Made by a program: the position numbers and the translations under genes. 64,000 nucleotides of DNA from Bombyx mori (Eukaryota; Arthropoda; Insecta; Lepidoptera; Bombycidae): positions 744,001-808,000 of the forward strand of contig NC_085117.1 in assembly GCF_030269925.1 (NCBI RefSeq), in the 5' to 3' direction. The notes under the pieces are model-generated. The model made no database searches and was not told the DNA's origin. It was given only the letters and a program-made list of their open reading frames with translations. Positions 10,325-20,567 of the stretch are shown here, in pieces. The stretch's first letter is position 1. The number at the start of each line of letters is the position of its first letter.

Positions 10325-10800
10325 TCAGACTCGGGCGGAACGTGACACTTTTTCGTGCGTGCAGCCGGCGCTCGTCGATTTATTTTGATAAAGCGGCACG
10401 ACACAAAAACCCTCTTGTCGTGGCCACCGGGAATTACCTACATACCCGATCCTGTGGACCGAATGGTAAACAGTCGACGTCGCCCTAAACACGTCATTAC
10501 GGATCCTCCCGATCCATTAACGGTGCTTTTAGATACCTCAAGCACTGGTAACCGTCCTCGTCGAACCCGTCGCTTGCGACGAAGGGCTCGGCGAGTAAAC
10601 TAACCCACAAACACAGCCCACTGAGTTTCTAGCCGGATCTTCTCAGTGGGTCGCGTTTCCGATCCGCTGGTAGATTCTGCGAAGCACTGCTCTTGCTAGG
10701 GCCAGTGTTTGTATCACTCCGGCTTGAACCCCGAGAGCTCATCTACACGCTAGGGTGAAAAGCTGAAATAGCGTATCAGCATAGGTAGGAAAAAAAATCG
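10325..10800 (+). mobile_element. Family C retroelement copy with ORF end
   Basis: Carries the longest version of the family C ORF end here (about 82 codons to TAA at 10601-10603; residues RRRPKHVITDPPDPLTVLL then RRLRRRARRVN), followed by the CCCACTGAGTTTCTAGCCGG noncoding part and an A-rich end. Mobile-element coding remnant, not a host gene. Confidence 0.65.
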
Positions 10801-11166
10801 ATTTACAAGACATTATCACGTCAAAATTAATATACTTAGTTAAACGACAGAAATATCAAACCTGTTGACATTTTTTTTCGTGAACATTCCGTATTTGAGG
10901 TGTGGCAACGTGGGATCTGGGATTGAACCACCGTCTACAGAAGCTTCTCGCTTATTCATTGCAACTCTGTTGAGAAGAGATTGATGGTGACAATATATCC
11001 AAGGGGGAGTTAATAATGAAATTCAATCAGGGACGTTTTGGCGGTAACTCGAAAACACACAATTTAACCGTAACTTAAGAATTATTTCATTTTGTGTTAT
11101 TTCTCCAGATTTAACCTTGTGGTAACTGTGGCACCTTGGATTGTTCCTATTGTTTGGAAAAGTCCA

Positions 11167-11423
11167 TTTTTTTTTTTTTTATTGCTTAGAAGATGGGTGG
11201 ACGAGCTCATAGCCCACATGGTGTTAAGTGGTTACTGGAGCCCATAGACATCCACAACGCAAATGCGCCACCCACCCCGAGATAGAAATTCTAAGGTCTC
11301 AAGTATAGTTACAACGGCTGCTACACCCTTCAAACCTAAACGCATTACTGCTTCACGGCAGAAATAGGCAGGGTGGTGGTACCCACCAGCGCGGAATCAC
11401 AAGAGGTCCTACCACGAGTAAAA
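11167..11423 (-). mobile_element. Bm1-type SINE, minus
   Basis: Poly(T), ATTGCTTAGAAGATGGG, GGACGAGCTCATAGCCC, through AAGAGGTCCTACCACG. 5'-truncated. Confidence 0.88.
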
Positions 11424-11754
11424 ACTCTCGGTACATAACCTCTATTTCTTTTAGACTTTATTACCGATTTTCATACAGAGCGAAGTATGCTGGGTTTAAG
11501 TGAAGTGAAATTAGGATAGTTTAAGCTGTTTTTAAAATCCTTCCACTTGCTTCATTGGCGCCATCTTGATTGGCTTTCTTTCAGCGGACATTTTTAATAA
11601 ACTGAGATGATGCCATTTCCAAACTTTTTAATTAAAAAATTACCATTGTGATGCGCGCTTTTATACCATTACCTACTAATTATTCACGGCTTATCGTTAT
11701 AATGTTGAATACTAAAAATAGTCAATAATATTTATGGCCCTATTAACACCGGAC

Positions 11755-12010
11755 TACAGAAGTAATTCTGCGTAATTCCTATTGGATGTACGCGGTATAG
11801 CGTGAGCCCGTCTGGGGAGGTATCACCGTCCGCATATATCTGCCGCGATGCAGTAATGTGTTCTCGTTTCAAGGGTGGGGCAGCCGTTGTATTTCGATCT
11901 CTACCACTGAGTTTCTCGCTGGATCTTATTCATATGTCGCGATTCCGATCGGATGCTAGATTCAGCGAAGGCTGAGCCCCGTGAGCTCGCCATCAGTCGC
12001 AGTGAAGCCT
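11755..12010 (+). mobile_element. Decayed SINE fragment joined to family C fragment
   Basis: 11815-11900 matches the middle of Bm1 (GATGCAGTAATGTG, AAGGGTGGGGCAGCCGTTGT), and 11905-12010 is family C (CACTGAGTTTCTCGCTGGAT). Both are partial. Confidence 0.55.
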
Positions 12011-12576
12011 CGCTGTTACTGACATGACAGCAAAAAGGCGATAATATCTGTGGGTCTCGTTAAGCCTTTAAAATCAAGTTGGCCATGATCTCGGTCTTCT
12101 AAATATGTGCAATTAAAAACGTAGGCTAATATAATTATTAGTGTACGATGCAGGAAAACGAATAAACAAAAAAAATGTATAAGCACTTGGACCGAAGGCG
12201 CGTTCCGTTTTTTACTATCTTACATTCGGGCGCTGCATTCGATAATGATGTCGACTGGAATTTCATTGGATGACTGGAAGATAAAAAAAAATTCTGTAAT
12301 ATAGAATTAGTTTTTGTTAAATTACGAAAGCAAAGGGGTCTGTGGCCATCAAAGTTGAAATTAACCCTACATGCTTTTTCTTTTAATTTGTTGTTGTAAT
12401 CATAGGGTACCCCGCTGCTACATAGGGCCCTCTTTTGACCCTGTCTTGCGCTTGCTTCTTGAAATCACTCCAGGTCACGCCAGCAGTCCTCATCTCACTC
12501 TCCACAATGCGTCGTCAAGTGCATACAGGACTACCAGATCTTCTATCACGCGGCTGCCACTCAAACACAATAGCCC
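12011..12576. other. No gene recognised
   Basis: 12011-12400 is AT-rich and featureless. 12400-12570 is more GC-rich, with overlapping 60-80 codon ORFs that match nothing I know and run into the foldback element, so they are probably chance. Confidence 0.45.
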
Positions 12577-13074
12577 AAGAGCCCGCGACAGCCAGACCTT
12601 CGTTATTTTATAAAAGCTGAAAGTTTCTCTGTGTATGTCTCCAACACAGATAAGAACGACCCGCGATTATAGAGTTTCGATTGTGGTTACTTGGGCAGGT
12701 AACAGGCAGTAAAGGTATATAAAATAGTACCTTAAATTCGTTAAAGTATAAAGGTTTTTTTTTAATATTTACTCCAGAATATCTTTAGAATTCATGACAT
12801 CCGTTGCCGGACACTTTTTCCAGTTGTTACCCCCTGCCAGACACCCCTAAACTTTAATAAATTTTAATTATACTTTCGTTATACTATAAAAGCTAAATTT
12901 TATATATGTTACTTAGGGACTTATAAAAATATGTTACCCCAATAGCCGGACAGTTTTAATGGTCCTTACATCTTGCCAGACACATTGAGAGCCCGCTGTA
13001 GGTGCGAGCGCGAGGTAGCAACTGTTCAAGCGGGTGTGAGCGAGATAGAGTGCTTAGTCTATTGTGATCTTTTA
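12577..13074 (+). repeat. Foldback element, left arm
   Basis: Pairs with 14111-14610. Inner end is CTATTGTGATCTTTTA; the GC-rich inner part is GCCCGCTGTAGGTGCGAGCG, the middle AT-rich. Confidence 0.85.
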
Positions 13075-13233
13075 AGATATCCAATAAAAAAATTATTTTA
13101 TTACGTTCATAGCAATATTATAGAAAATAAAAAATGTTATTTTAATATTATAAAGTACAAACAAAATATTAGATGTCAAAGAAAAATATTTAATCGTTCT
13201 TATAATTTTCCTCATTGTCGTCGATATTGAACT

Positions 13234-13263
13234 GATGAATAAGGCGATATCAATATCGCCTTA
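13234..13263. repeat. Short perfect hairpin
   Basis: AATAAGGCGATAT and ATATCGCCTTATT flank a two-base loop. It marks the junction between the AT-rich segment and the captured LINE piece. Confidence 0.8.
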
Positions 13264-13264
13264 T

Positions 13265-14092
13265 TCAATCGAGTCGGCCTGAGGGGCCTACGAGGGGGGG
13301 CATAGCTACTACCGTATCCGATTTGAGAGTACGAGCTAAGCGGTAGTAAGACCTTTGAGAGGGCGCGAGTCCTTCTAAGAAATCAGACCATCTGGCATCT
13401 CGGACTTCGGCGATGTGAGACTTTACGTCGCGTTGTAGGGCACGCATTCGAGTACGATTTTCCACTGTAGGATACCTGTCGTAGGCGCGGATCGAAGCGT
13501 TCTTAGCTCTAAGGAGTTCCCTAATATCGTCGGGCAATTTGAAGCGGTGAAGGAAGTCCTCCGCCACAACTTGCTTCGATGACCTATCTAATGTCGAGGT
13601 GATGTGTGACGTTACGATGTCTATGGCTTCAGCGGTATCCTGAGGAGACGGGGTAGAGTCCGGGCTAAACGGGAGCGATGGTGGATCAGATTCAGCCAGG
13701 CTAATGCCCAGCGTGTGCCAATCCACCACAGTCCTCGTGACGGGAACGGAATCGGGAGCGCGACCGAGCTTCATAATGACGGGGCGGTGGTCTGAATCTA
13801 ACTCTAAAACTACTTCGATCGAGTGTAAGCGCAGAGTTACGTTTTTTAATAACGCTATGTCGAGTATATCCGGGCGATGCGCGATATTTAGCGGGTAGTG
13901 AGTCGGGGTTAGCGGAGCGATGATATCGAAGGCGAGATCATCGACTAACGCGTCGAGCCGCCTGCCATTAGGGGTTGTGGTGTGTGAGTTCCACCTGATG
14001 TGTTTACAATTTAGGTCGCCCGCCAGAATGACAGAGCTTCCCATGCCGAGTAGCGCCTCGATATCACTGCTTAGAACGGATAAATCCTATAA
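13265..14092 (-). pseudogene. LINE endonuclease fragment inside the foldback element
   Basis: Minus-strand ORF of 259 codons from the ATG at 14044; the homologous reading continues upstream in frame to about 14092 (DLSVLSSDIEALLG). It matches the second half of an apurinic-type endonuclease of a Jockey/I-like non-LTR retrotransposon: AGDLNCKH (catalytic Asp/Asn), DILDIALL and SDHRPV are present, followed by the linker toward the reverse transcriptase, ending MPPLVGPSGRLD where the LINE would continue. The N-terminal half of the endonuclease and all of the reverse transcriptase are missing, so it cannot be an active nuclease. It is open over its full length, suggesting recent capture. Confidence 0.8.
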
Positions 14093-14110
14093 ACGACAGC
14101 TGATTTTCAG

Positions 14111-14610
14111 TAAAAGATCACAATAGACTAAGCACTCTATCTCGCTCACACCCGCTTGAACAGTTGCTACCTCGCGCTCGCACCTACAGCGGGCTCTCAA
14201 TGTGTCTGGCAAGATGTAAGGACCATTAAAACTGTCCGGCTATTGGGGTAACATATTTTTATAAGTCCCTAAGTAACATATATAAAATTTAGCTTTTATA
14301 GTATAACGAAAGTATAATTAAAATTTATTAAAGTTTAGGGGTGTCTGGCAGGGGGTAACAACTGGAAAAAGTGTCCGGCAACGGATGTCATGATTTCTAA
14401 AGATATTCTGGAGTAAATATTAAAAAAAAAAACCTTTATACTTTAACGAATTTAAGGTACTATTTTATATACCTTTACTGCCTGTTACCTGCCCAAGTAA
14501 CCACAATCGAAACTCTATAATCGCGGGTCGTTCTTACCTGTGTTGGAGACATACACAGAGAAACTTTCAGCTTTTATAAAATAACGAAGGTCTGGCTGTC
14601 GCGGGCTCTT
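14111..14610 (-). repeat. Foldback element, right arm
   Basis: Reverse complement of the left arm. Outer end is GTCTGGCTGTCGCGGGCTCT. Confidence 0.85.
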
Positions 14611-14615
14611 GCTCT

Positions 14616-15540
14616 ACAATTCTTTTAGTTTAGTCTAATAAAAAAAACAGTTACTGTCTTCCATTACCTTACCGGAGTTGGCATGTATTGCATCGGATGC
14701 ATTGCATGACCTATATGCCTGGATGAGCAACAGAATTTTAAGAAGCTTGTATTCGAATAAAAAGCTTAGGTATGTGCATAAATTTTAAGACAAAACAAAC
14801 ATCCTTACACAAGTTTAATCCTTTTCATTGTTTGTTTTTCCATTTTTATTTTATTTTCATTATGGGTGGGCTACAATTTTGTCATAGTTTTTGATTTTAT
14901 ATTTTGACAGTAACATTACAATTTCAAAGACAATTTTACGAATACAATAGGTGATTGAATTTAATGTGATTTGAACTAGAATTCTGCGTGGAAAGTGACA
15001 AATTGTATAGCGCCATCTATTGTAAAGTTCTAGAAACGTTAGTGTTTCTATACTTAAAATTATGCCGCATTTCGGGATTTTTGAGATCATTTAAAAAAAT
15101 GATTTTTTGTATGCAACGTAAATTACCTGGATACATTATTTTTAATATCAGATAAATTTTGATTTTGAACATCACATGTAAGTTTTGCAATTGTTGTTTG
15201 TTGTAAATAAAATTTAATCAGCCATTTTAATTTATAGAAAAGTCAAAATGAGCTCTAAATAACTCCTTAGTCAACCGCAGAAAAATATCTAATCAAAAAT
15301 GAAGAAAATCAACGCGATAATTTAGTGTTTATTCGAATTGCCAAATTCCTTTTGGAGTGCAATAAAAATTTAAGTCATTTCAATACCATTTTCAGCATTA
15401 GCAGTGTTGTTCATAGTCAACAGACTTCTGTAAAGTAAAACTAAAATTTTTTGAAATAGGTGTCCTGAAAATCTTTACATAAAAATATCAAAAATAAGTT
15501 TTTAGGTTGACATCCCTTCAAATGTCAAATTGTCAATTAC
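14616..15540. other. No gene recognised
   Basis: AT-rich, without recognised genes or repeats; a 76-codon minus ORF (14860-15090) has no features of a real gene. Confidence 0.5.
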
Positions 15541-15921
15541 CCAGCCGGTGTAGGGAGGGGAGTTATTTTTTGCACGAATTTCCTTGAATTCAGAAATGAA
15601 TTCAGTTTGTTTTGTCTCATTCTAGCTTCATTATCAGATTAAAGTGTCATCTACGTGGACAAAAAGATCGTAATTATCTTATGCACCGTTTTATAATGTG
15701 AAATACTAGTGTCGTAAATAAAAACGAACTTTTGTTTTTTACTAAAAGTAAGTACACACAGGCAAAGGTCAAACTTGTTGATACAGCTAAAATTAAAGTT
15801 TTCACGTTTGTGTGCGTGGGAAACGTGCTGTGCGACGCTTGTATGTGTGTAACAACGTCAAAATTCTTGGAATTTGCTACGGACGGGAACGGGAGTTATT
15901 GCGGGTCCGCTCGATACAGCA
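15541..15921 (+). promoter_or_regulatory. Candidate STAT promoter and noncoding first exon
   Basis: This unique-looking segment is less AT-rich than its flanks, ends at a donor-like CAGCAG|GTAAAA (15921/15922), and holds two TTCNNNGAA palindromes, TTCCTTGAA at 15580-15588 and TTCTTGGAA at 15864-15872. The first coding STAT exon has an acceptor before its ATG (AG at 22785-22786), so at least one upstream noncoding exon must exist. Placing it here is inference only. Confidence 0.25.
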
Positions 15922-16436
15922 GGTAAAATTCAAGGGCTTTAGTCCCGGACGGAAGACAACGTGAGGTCGGTGCTATTCAGGACTTTAAAAAAAACTGTTC
16001 CTTTTTCGAACTTGCAAACAGTAAAGTTTCGTTTAACTATTTTTTTTCGCATACCTACCGCGTAATAGTCAATCTTAGGATTAAAATTGTTAATTTATTA
16101 CATTCAAAGCAATTTCATTGAATAACAAGGTAAATAATTCATCGAGTTACATTATTGTCATGCTATTTAGCGTGTTGATGTCTTTATGCTAGTTATTTTT
16201 AGTTTTTAATGATCAATACAGGTTATGATAAAAACTAATAGGTACTAAAGTGATCATGCAATTAATGAAAAATCAAATTTTCCATTCCAAACTGAAAACT
16301 TACAGTCTATATAAGTAAATAGTCTATACTTAATTAAATAACCAATAATATGACTATTATTATTACTCACTACTAATATTATTAAATTTAGTATTAAACA
16401 TAATGAGATAAAAAAAAATTGTTTGTAAAATTGGTG

Positions 16437-16690
16437 TTACAGTAGATATTTGTGTAATTACTAGTGGTAGGACATCTTGTGAGTCCGCACAGGTAGGTAC
16501 CACCACCGTGCCTTTTTCAGACGTGAAGAAGTAATGCGTTTCGGTTTGAAGGATGGGGCAGCTGTTGTAACTATACTTGCTTAGAACTCATATCTCAAGG
16601 TGGGTGGCGCATTTACGTTATCATCTAGGCTCCAGTAACCATTTAACACCGGGTGGGCAGTGAATTCGTCTACCCATCTAAAAAAAAAAA
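16437..16690 (+). mobile_element. Bm1-type SINE, plus
   Basis: AGTGGTAGGACATCTTGTGA through CATCTAAAAAAAAAA. Moderately diverged. Confidence 0.85.
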
Positions 16691-16785
16691 GGCAACCGCT
16701 TGGTGCCGTGTATGGGCATCACTGACATCTATGAGCGACGTACACTCACCATCAAGTGGGTCATATGCTTGTTTGCCTACGATTA
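16691..16785 (+). mobile_element. LINE tail B, decayed
   Basis: GGCAACCGCTTGGTGCC, ACATCTATGAGCGACGT and CACTCACCATCAAGTGGG show the tail B order with many changes. Confidence 0.6.
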
Positions 16786-16833
16786 CTATCAAAAATTTGA
16801 TGCGTTTGTGATTTGTGTGAAAGATAGTGTTTG

Positions 16834-19800
16834 GGTCGGATATTGTGGAAAGAGTGAGGGTAGGAATGTTCTCCTCCTTGCGTCGGTTTCCTCATTACTG
16901 AGGGTCGTGGTCATGGCCTTGAAACAGATTGTTTTTTATAGTGCACCGCCATCTGTTCCTATCTGCAGCTGAGTGCAGAGCATCGTGCACTGTGGTATCC
17001 AGGGCTGCACGAATCTGGTCCGTCCAACGGGTCGGGTTCCTGCCTCTTAGTCGCTTGCCTTCGACCTTTCCAGTGACCATCAATTTCTCTAAGTTGTCAC
17101 TGTCTTTCCTTGCGATGTGGCCAAAGTATTCAAGAATCCTTCGCATGCAAATGGTGGAGAGTCTAGTCCGGATCTTCAACTGAGCTAGGATGGATAGATT
17201 GGTGCGGCGTGCGGTCCAGGGAATACCCAACATCCTCCTCCAGCACCACATTTCGAAGGCATCAATCCGATTGCGGTCAGCTTTCTTTATAGTCCATGTC
17301 TCTGCTCCGTATATGAATATTGAAAACACTAGTGTGCGGACTAGGTTGCTCTTGGTGTTCATAGAGATATTTTTGTCCTTCCATATTTTGTCCAGCTGAG
17401 ACATGGCACCTTTTGCCATCCCAATCCGTCTACGAATTTCCGGTTCACAAGAGCCATTGTTGCTGATGTTGGAGCCCAGGTAAACAAAGTTGTCCGTTAC
17501 TTCTAAATTAAGTGTACCGCTGAGCTCCAGTCTGCCTGTGCGATCAACGATCATGACCTTCGTTTTAGATCTGTTTATCGCGAGTCCGAGGTCTTTGCTA
17601 ATGCGCTCCATCCTGTCCAAGAACTTGCTCATCTCGATTTCGCTGGCTGCCAGGAGAGTGGTGTCGTCAGCGTAGCGTAAGTTAGAGATTTTACAGCCTC
17701 CGACGGTAATACCACCATCCCATCCATCGCATGTTTTCCTGACGATGTATTCGCCGTAAATATTGAACAGGATGGGTGACAGGATGCAGCCCTGCCGCAC
17801 GCCCTTGTGAAATTTGAACGAGTCAGATGCAGTCCTATCGATTCTCACTACTCCCTGGCTGTTGTAGTATAATGACTGAAGGAGTGCAGTAAGGTGGCGA
17901 GGGACCCCCAACTCTGTGAGGACATCCCACAAGCAGTTCCAGTCAACACAGTCAAAAGCCTTACTATAGTCAACGAAACACATGATGACCGGCGTGTCGA
18001 ATTCGTAGCACTTTTCCACAATCTGTCTCACGTTCAGTATTTGCTCCCTCGTGCCCTTGCCTTTTACAAATCCAGCTTGTTCCTGCGGGATTTGCCAGTC
18101 CAAATAGTAACGAATCCTGCTGTTTATTACATGCAAAAGAACTTTGCTAGCGTGAGAGATGAGGGCCAGGGTGCGGTAATTATCACATTTTCTAGTTGAA
18201 CCTTTCTTGTGCAGTGGGATAATTACAGACCGCGTCCAGTTTTTGGGCCATTCACCGTTTTGCCATACGTGATTGCAAATCTTATGGAGTACATCCAAGC
18301 CATTGTCACCAAGAGCCTTGAGGATCTCCGATGTGATATCGTCAGGTCCGGGAGCCTTCTTTGATTTGAGCCGGTCGATTGCACCCGTTACCTCTGATCT
18401 CAGAATATTAGGCTCCAATTCAAGATCTTTCCAGTCGAACCGGCTTTCGGTAGATTCATGGGGAGCTTTATAGAGTTGCTCACAGTAGCCACGCCAGCGT
18501 TCCGTGATTTCGTGCAGTTCATGCAGTGGTAGTCCTTCAGAGTTTTCTATGACCCAAGATTTGGGCTTGAATTTTCTACTTAGCAGACGGACTTTCTTGA
18601 ACAGATCTGAAGTTTGCAGCTTTAGTGCGTGTGATTCCACCTCTCGACATATGCCCATAATAAATTTATTTTTGTCTCTGCGGCATTCTCTTTGGACTGC
18701 TTTACAAATCTCAGAGTATTCCCTACGTATCTCAGGATTCTGTAGGCCTCTGACTTTGACATCTTTTCTGCGCTGGATTAGGCTCCATGTTTGGTCTGTT
18801 ATCCATGTGGATCTCCTGGGATCTTTTTCTCTTTGAGAGGTAACATCTACAAGGGCATCATTTATTTTACTTTCCAGATTCATCCACATAGATTCTGCAT
18901 CCTCCGTCAGTGATAAAGGGGATTTGGCAAGCTTTGTTTCAATCAAATTCCGAAAATGAGCTTCTTCTATTGGATTTAGTGATCTAGGTTTGAGTCGTGA
19001 GTTTTGGTGGACAGCTTTAAGCCGGAGGGAGAAGAAGGCGACGAGCAGTGTGTGATCAGAACCACATTCGGCCCCAGGAAAGGTCTTTACATTTTTTACG
19101 GAAGATCTCCAGCGCTTGTCCACTAATACATAGTCTATCTGGTTTCTGAATCGATCGCCAGGAGATCTCCATGTGTACAGTCGCCTCTTATGGTGCTGAA
19201 ACATTGTATTCGTAATACTCAGACCTCTACCAATACAGAACTCCGCAAGCCTTTGTCCACGTTCGTTTCTAGTGCCCAGACCATACTTCCCGATGACGTC
19301 GCTAGTTTCTGGAATTGATTCTGTGTTACCTATCTTGGCATTCCAGTCTCCCAAGATTACTGTGATCTGTCTACTTGGAATATCGTCTAGGGTTTTTTCA
19401 AGTGCATCGTAAAACCCATCGATATCCTCTTCCGTGGACTGAGCTGTTGGAGCATAAATTTGAACGATATTGAGGAGACAGGGTTTGGTGTTCAGCTTCA
19501 TTGTTATTATCCTATCCGATACCGGATTGTATCCGAGGACAAATTTGTTCATATTCCGTGGTAAAAGTATTCCAACGCCGCTCCGGCTAGAGTCTTCTAA
19601 CCCGGAGAAGTAAAGTGTGCTTCCTGACGAAGTCGTGAAATGTCCCTGGCCTCGTATATGTGTTTCGCTGAGGCCCAAGATAGGTAAGTTATGATTCTCT
19701 CTTTCTTTGTCCACTATGCTCAATTTGCCTGCTTGAAGCAGCCCATTAACGTTCCAGGTGCCAATGCGCTGATGGGATCGCATTGAGAAATTATTTCCTG

Positions 19801-20309
19801 TAGTTTTAGTGCCAACAGTAGCATGTCCTTCTGCAGAGGCCTGAAGGCTCGCCTCTTTGGAAGCTTCGGTAGCATACTTCACACCATCCGGCCCGGGTAC
19901 CGAAAGGCGCCGGGCGTCAGCCGGATCACCCGACAAATCACTTTCAAATGTTTCTCTGTCCATGACTCTCTTGGGATGTAATTGTGGTGGGTTCCCACGT
20001 CCTTCCACATCAGTATTTCGAAGGGATTTAGTCCTTCACGGCAACTGGTCCCGCTCCGGGTCACTGGTTGGATCCGGGGGTTGGGTTATTTCCCGCCGCC
20101 CAGTGCTCGGCGTTGACATTTTACGGTAGGAATGTCCAGCTCTACTCAACCCTCCTCTTTTCTCATCCGGGCTTGGGACCGGCAATGGCAGAGTTAAAGT
20201 ACTTAATTATTATTAAAAGTAGGAATGTTAGGAGCATGCAAATGTGTCTAGGTCGGATATTGTGGAAAGAGTGAGGGTAGGAATGTTAGGAGCATGCAAA
20301 TGTGTCTAC
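16834..20309 (-). mobile_element. RTE-type LINE insertion with long target duplication
   Basis: The element lies between 16870 and about 20218. The 37 bases at 16834-16870 (GGTCGGATATTGTGGAAAGA, then GTGAGGGTAGGAATGTT) recur exactly at 20251-20287. On the right, TAGGAATGTTAGGAGCATGC and the following AAATGTGTCTA also occur twice (20219-20250 and 20279-20309), so the duplicated target is itself locally repeated. The 3' end is at the left, after the ORF stop, with a short UTR ending near AACATTCC. Near-intact and single-ORF, consistent with a recent insertion. Confidence 0.85.
16895..20008 (-). CDS. LINE endonuclease/reverse transcriptase (RTE-type), 1037 aa
   Basis: One uninterrupted ORF. Residues 1-75 are an N-terminal extension; about 80-320 form an apurinic-type endonuclease with IGTWNVNGLL, LGLSETHIRG, ILGDWNAKIG, NQIDYVL and CGSDHTLL, so the catalytic Asn, Glu, Asp and His positions are present. 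About 555-810 is the reverse transcriptase: KAPGPDDIT, FVDYSKAFDCVDW, GVRQGCILSPILFNIY and the catalytic LRYADDTTLLA. The C-terminal region includes IYGAETW and ends GHDHDPQ. The product would nick genomic DNA and copy its own RNA in target-primed reverse transcription. The family usually has one ORF of about this length, so this copy may be full length. No zinc knuckle or RNase H is seen. Clade assigned from the TWNV and YADD contexts; Proto2 or a related clade is the alternative. Confidence 0.9.
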   Translation of the reverse strand: MEGRGNPPQLHPKRVMDRETFESDLSGDPADARRLSVPGPDGVKYATEASKEASLQASAEGHATVGTKTTGNNFSMRSHQRIGTWNVNGLLQAGKLSIVDKERENHNLPILGLSETHIRGQGHFTTSSGSTLYFSGLEDSSRSGVGILLPRNMNKFVLGYNPVSDRIITMKLNTKPCLLNIVQIYAPTAQSTEEDIDGFYDALEKTLDDIPSRQITVILGDWNAKIGNTESIPETSDVIGKYGLGTRNERGQRLAEFCIGRGLSITNTMFQHHKRRLYTWRSPGDRFRNQIDYVLVDKRWRSSVKNVKTFPGAECGSDHTLLVAFFSLRLKAVHQNSRLKPRSLNPIEEAHFRNLIETKLAKSPLSLTEDAESMWMNLESKINDALVDVTSQREKDPRRSTWITDQTWSLIQRRKDVKVRGLQNPEIRREYSEICKAVQRECRRDKNKFIMGICREVESHALKLQTSDLFKKVRLLSRKFKPKSWVIENSEGLPLHELHEITERWRGYCEQLYKAPHESTESRFDWKDLELEPNILRSEVTGAIDRLKSKKAPGPDDITSEILKALGDNGLDVLHKICNHVWQNGEWPKNWTRSVIIPLHKKGSTRKCDNYRTLALISHASKVLLHVINSRIRYYLDWQIPQEQAGFVKGKGTREQILNVRQIVEKCYEFDTPVIMCFVDYSKAFDCVDWNCLWDVLTELGVPRHLTALLQSLYYNSQGVVRIDRTASDSFKFHKGVRQGCILSPILFNIYGEYIVRKTCDGWDGGITVGGCKISNLRYADDTTLLAASEIEMSKFLDRMERISKDLGLAINRSKTKVMIVDRTGRLELSGTLNLEVTDNFVYLGSNISNNGSCEPEIRRRIGMAKGAMSQLDKIWKDKNISMNTKSNLVRTLVFSIFIYGAETWTIKKADRNRIDAFEMWCWRRMLGIPWTARRTNLSILAQLKIRTRLSTICMRRILEYFGHIARKDSDNLEKLMVTGKVEGKRLRGRNPTRWTDQIRAALDTTVHDALHSAADRNRWRCTIKNNLFQGHDHDPQ

Positions 20310-20514
20310 CCTCTAGTTTGTTTTCATACTCCGACAATACATATGGTGTCTACAGTTCTTACTGGAAATTAGAAAATGCGTTGCTCTTAAAAAAAAACAA
20401 TACTGGGTTCCATTGATTTTATAACCAGTAGCGATCATCGTTGAAACATCTAAGAAATATTTGGTAATCCTAAAACTAAAAATTTAATCTAATTTGTATA
20501 TTTATCGGTTCCAG

Positions 20515-20567
20515 GAACGAAATCTTCTAAGGACATCTTTAAATCAAACCGTCCCGTATTTAAAATA
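20515..20567 (+). other. Possible noncoding exon upstream of STAT
   Basis: ATCGGTTCCAG acceptor (ends 20514) and a perfect GTAAGT donor (20568) delimit 53 bp of non-repeat sequence. Weak evidence only. Confidence 0.15.

Larger units (their letters stand above)
12577..14610. mobile_element. Foldback element with roughly 500-bp inverted repeats and captured LINE endonuclease piece
   Basis: The left arm, 12577-13074, and right arm, 14111-14610, are reverse complements over about 498-500 bp with only a few differences (for example CACAGATAAG against CACAGGTAAG, and GAATTCATGAC against GAAATCATGAC). The ends are AAGAGCCCGCGACAGCCAGA. Each arm carries four spaced copies of a TGCCRGACAC-like motif (left arm 12804, 12834, 12943, 12973), possibly protein-binding sites. 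The 1036-bp centre holds an AT-rich segment, a small perfect hairpin (13234-13263) and a minus-strand LINE endonuclease fragment. No transposase ORF. No clear target duplication; a possible 3-bp CAA flanks slightly longer ends. An assembly artefact is possible but the distinct centre argues against it. Confidence 0.75.

Noticed and set aside
10355..10603. 82-codon ORF as a host gene.
   Set aside because: Shares its C-terminus and downstream noncoding sequence with a dispersed repeat (also 4321-4506).
13265..14044. 259-codon ORF as a host endonuclease gene.
   Set aside because: It matches the middle of a LINE polyprotein, is cut at both ends and sits inside an inverted-repeat element.
15732..15926. 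64-codon ORF rich in Cys/Val.
   Set aside because: No domain or signal; more likely part of an untranslated or promoter region.
16929..18836. Several 60-110 codon plus-strand ORFs.
   Set aside because: Antisense shadows of the RTE-type LINE ORF.
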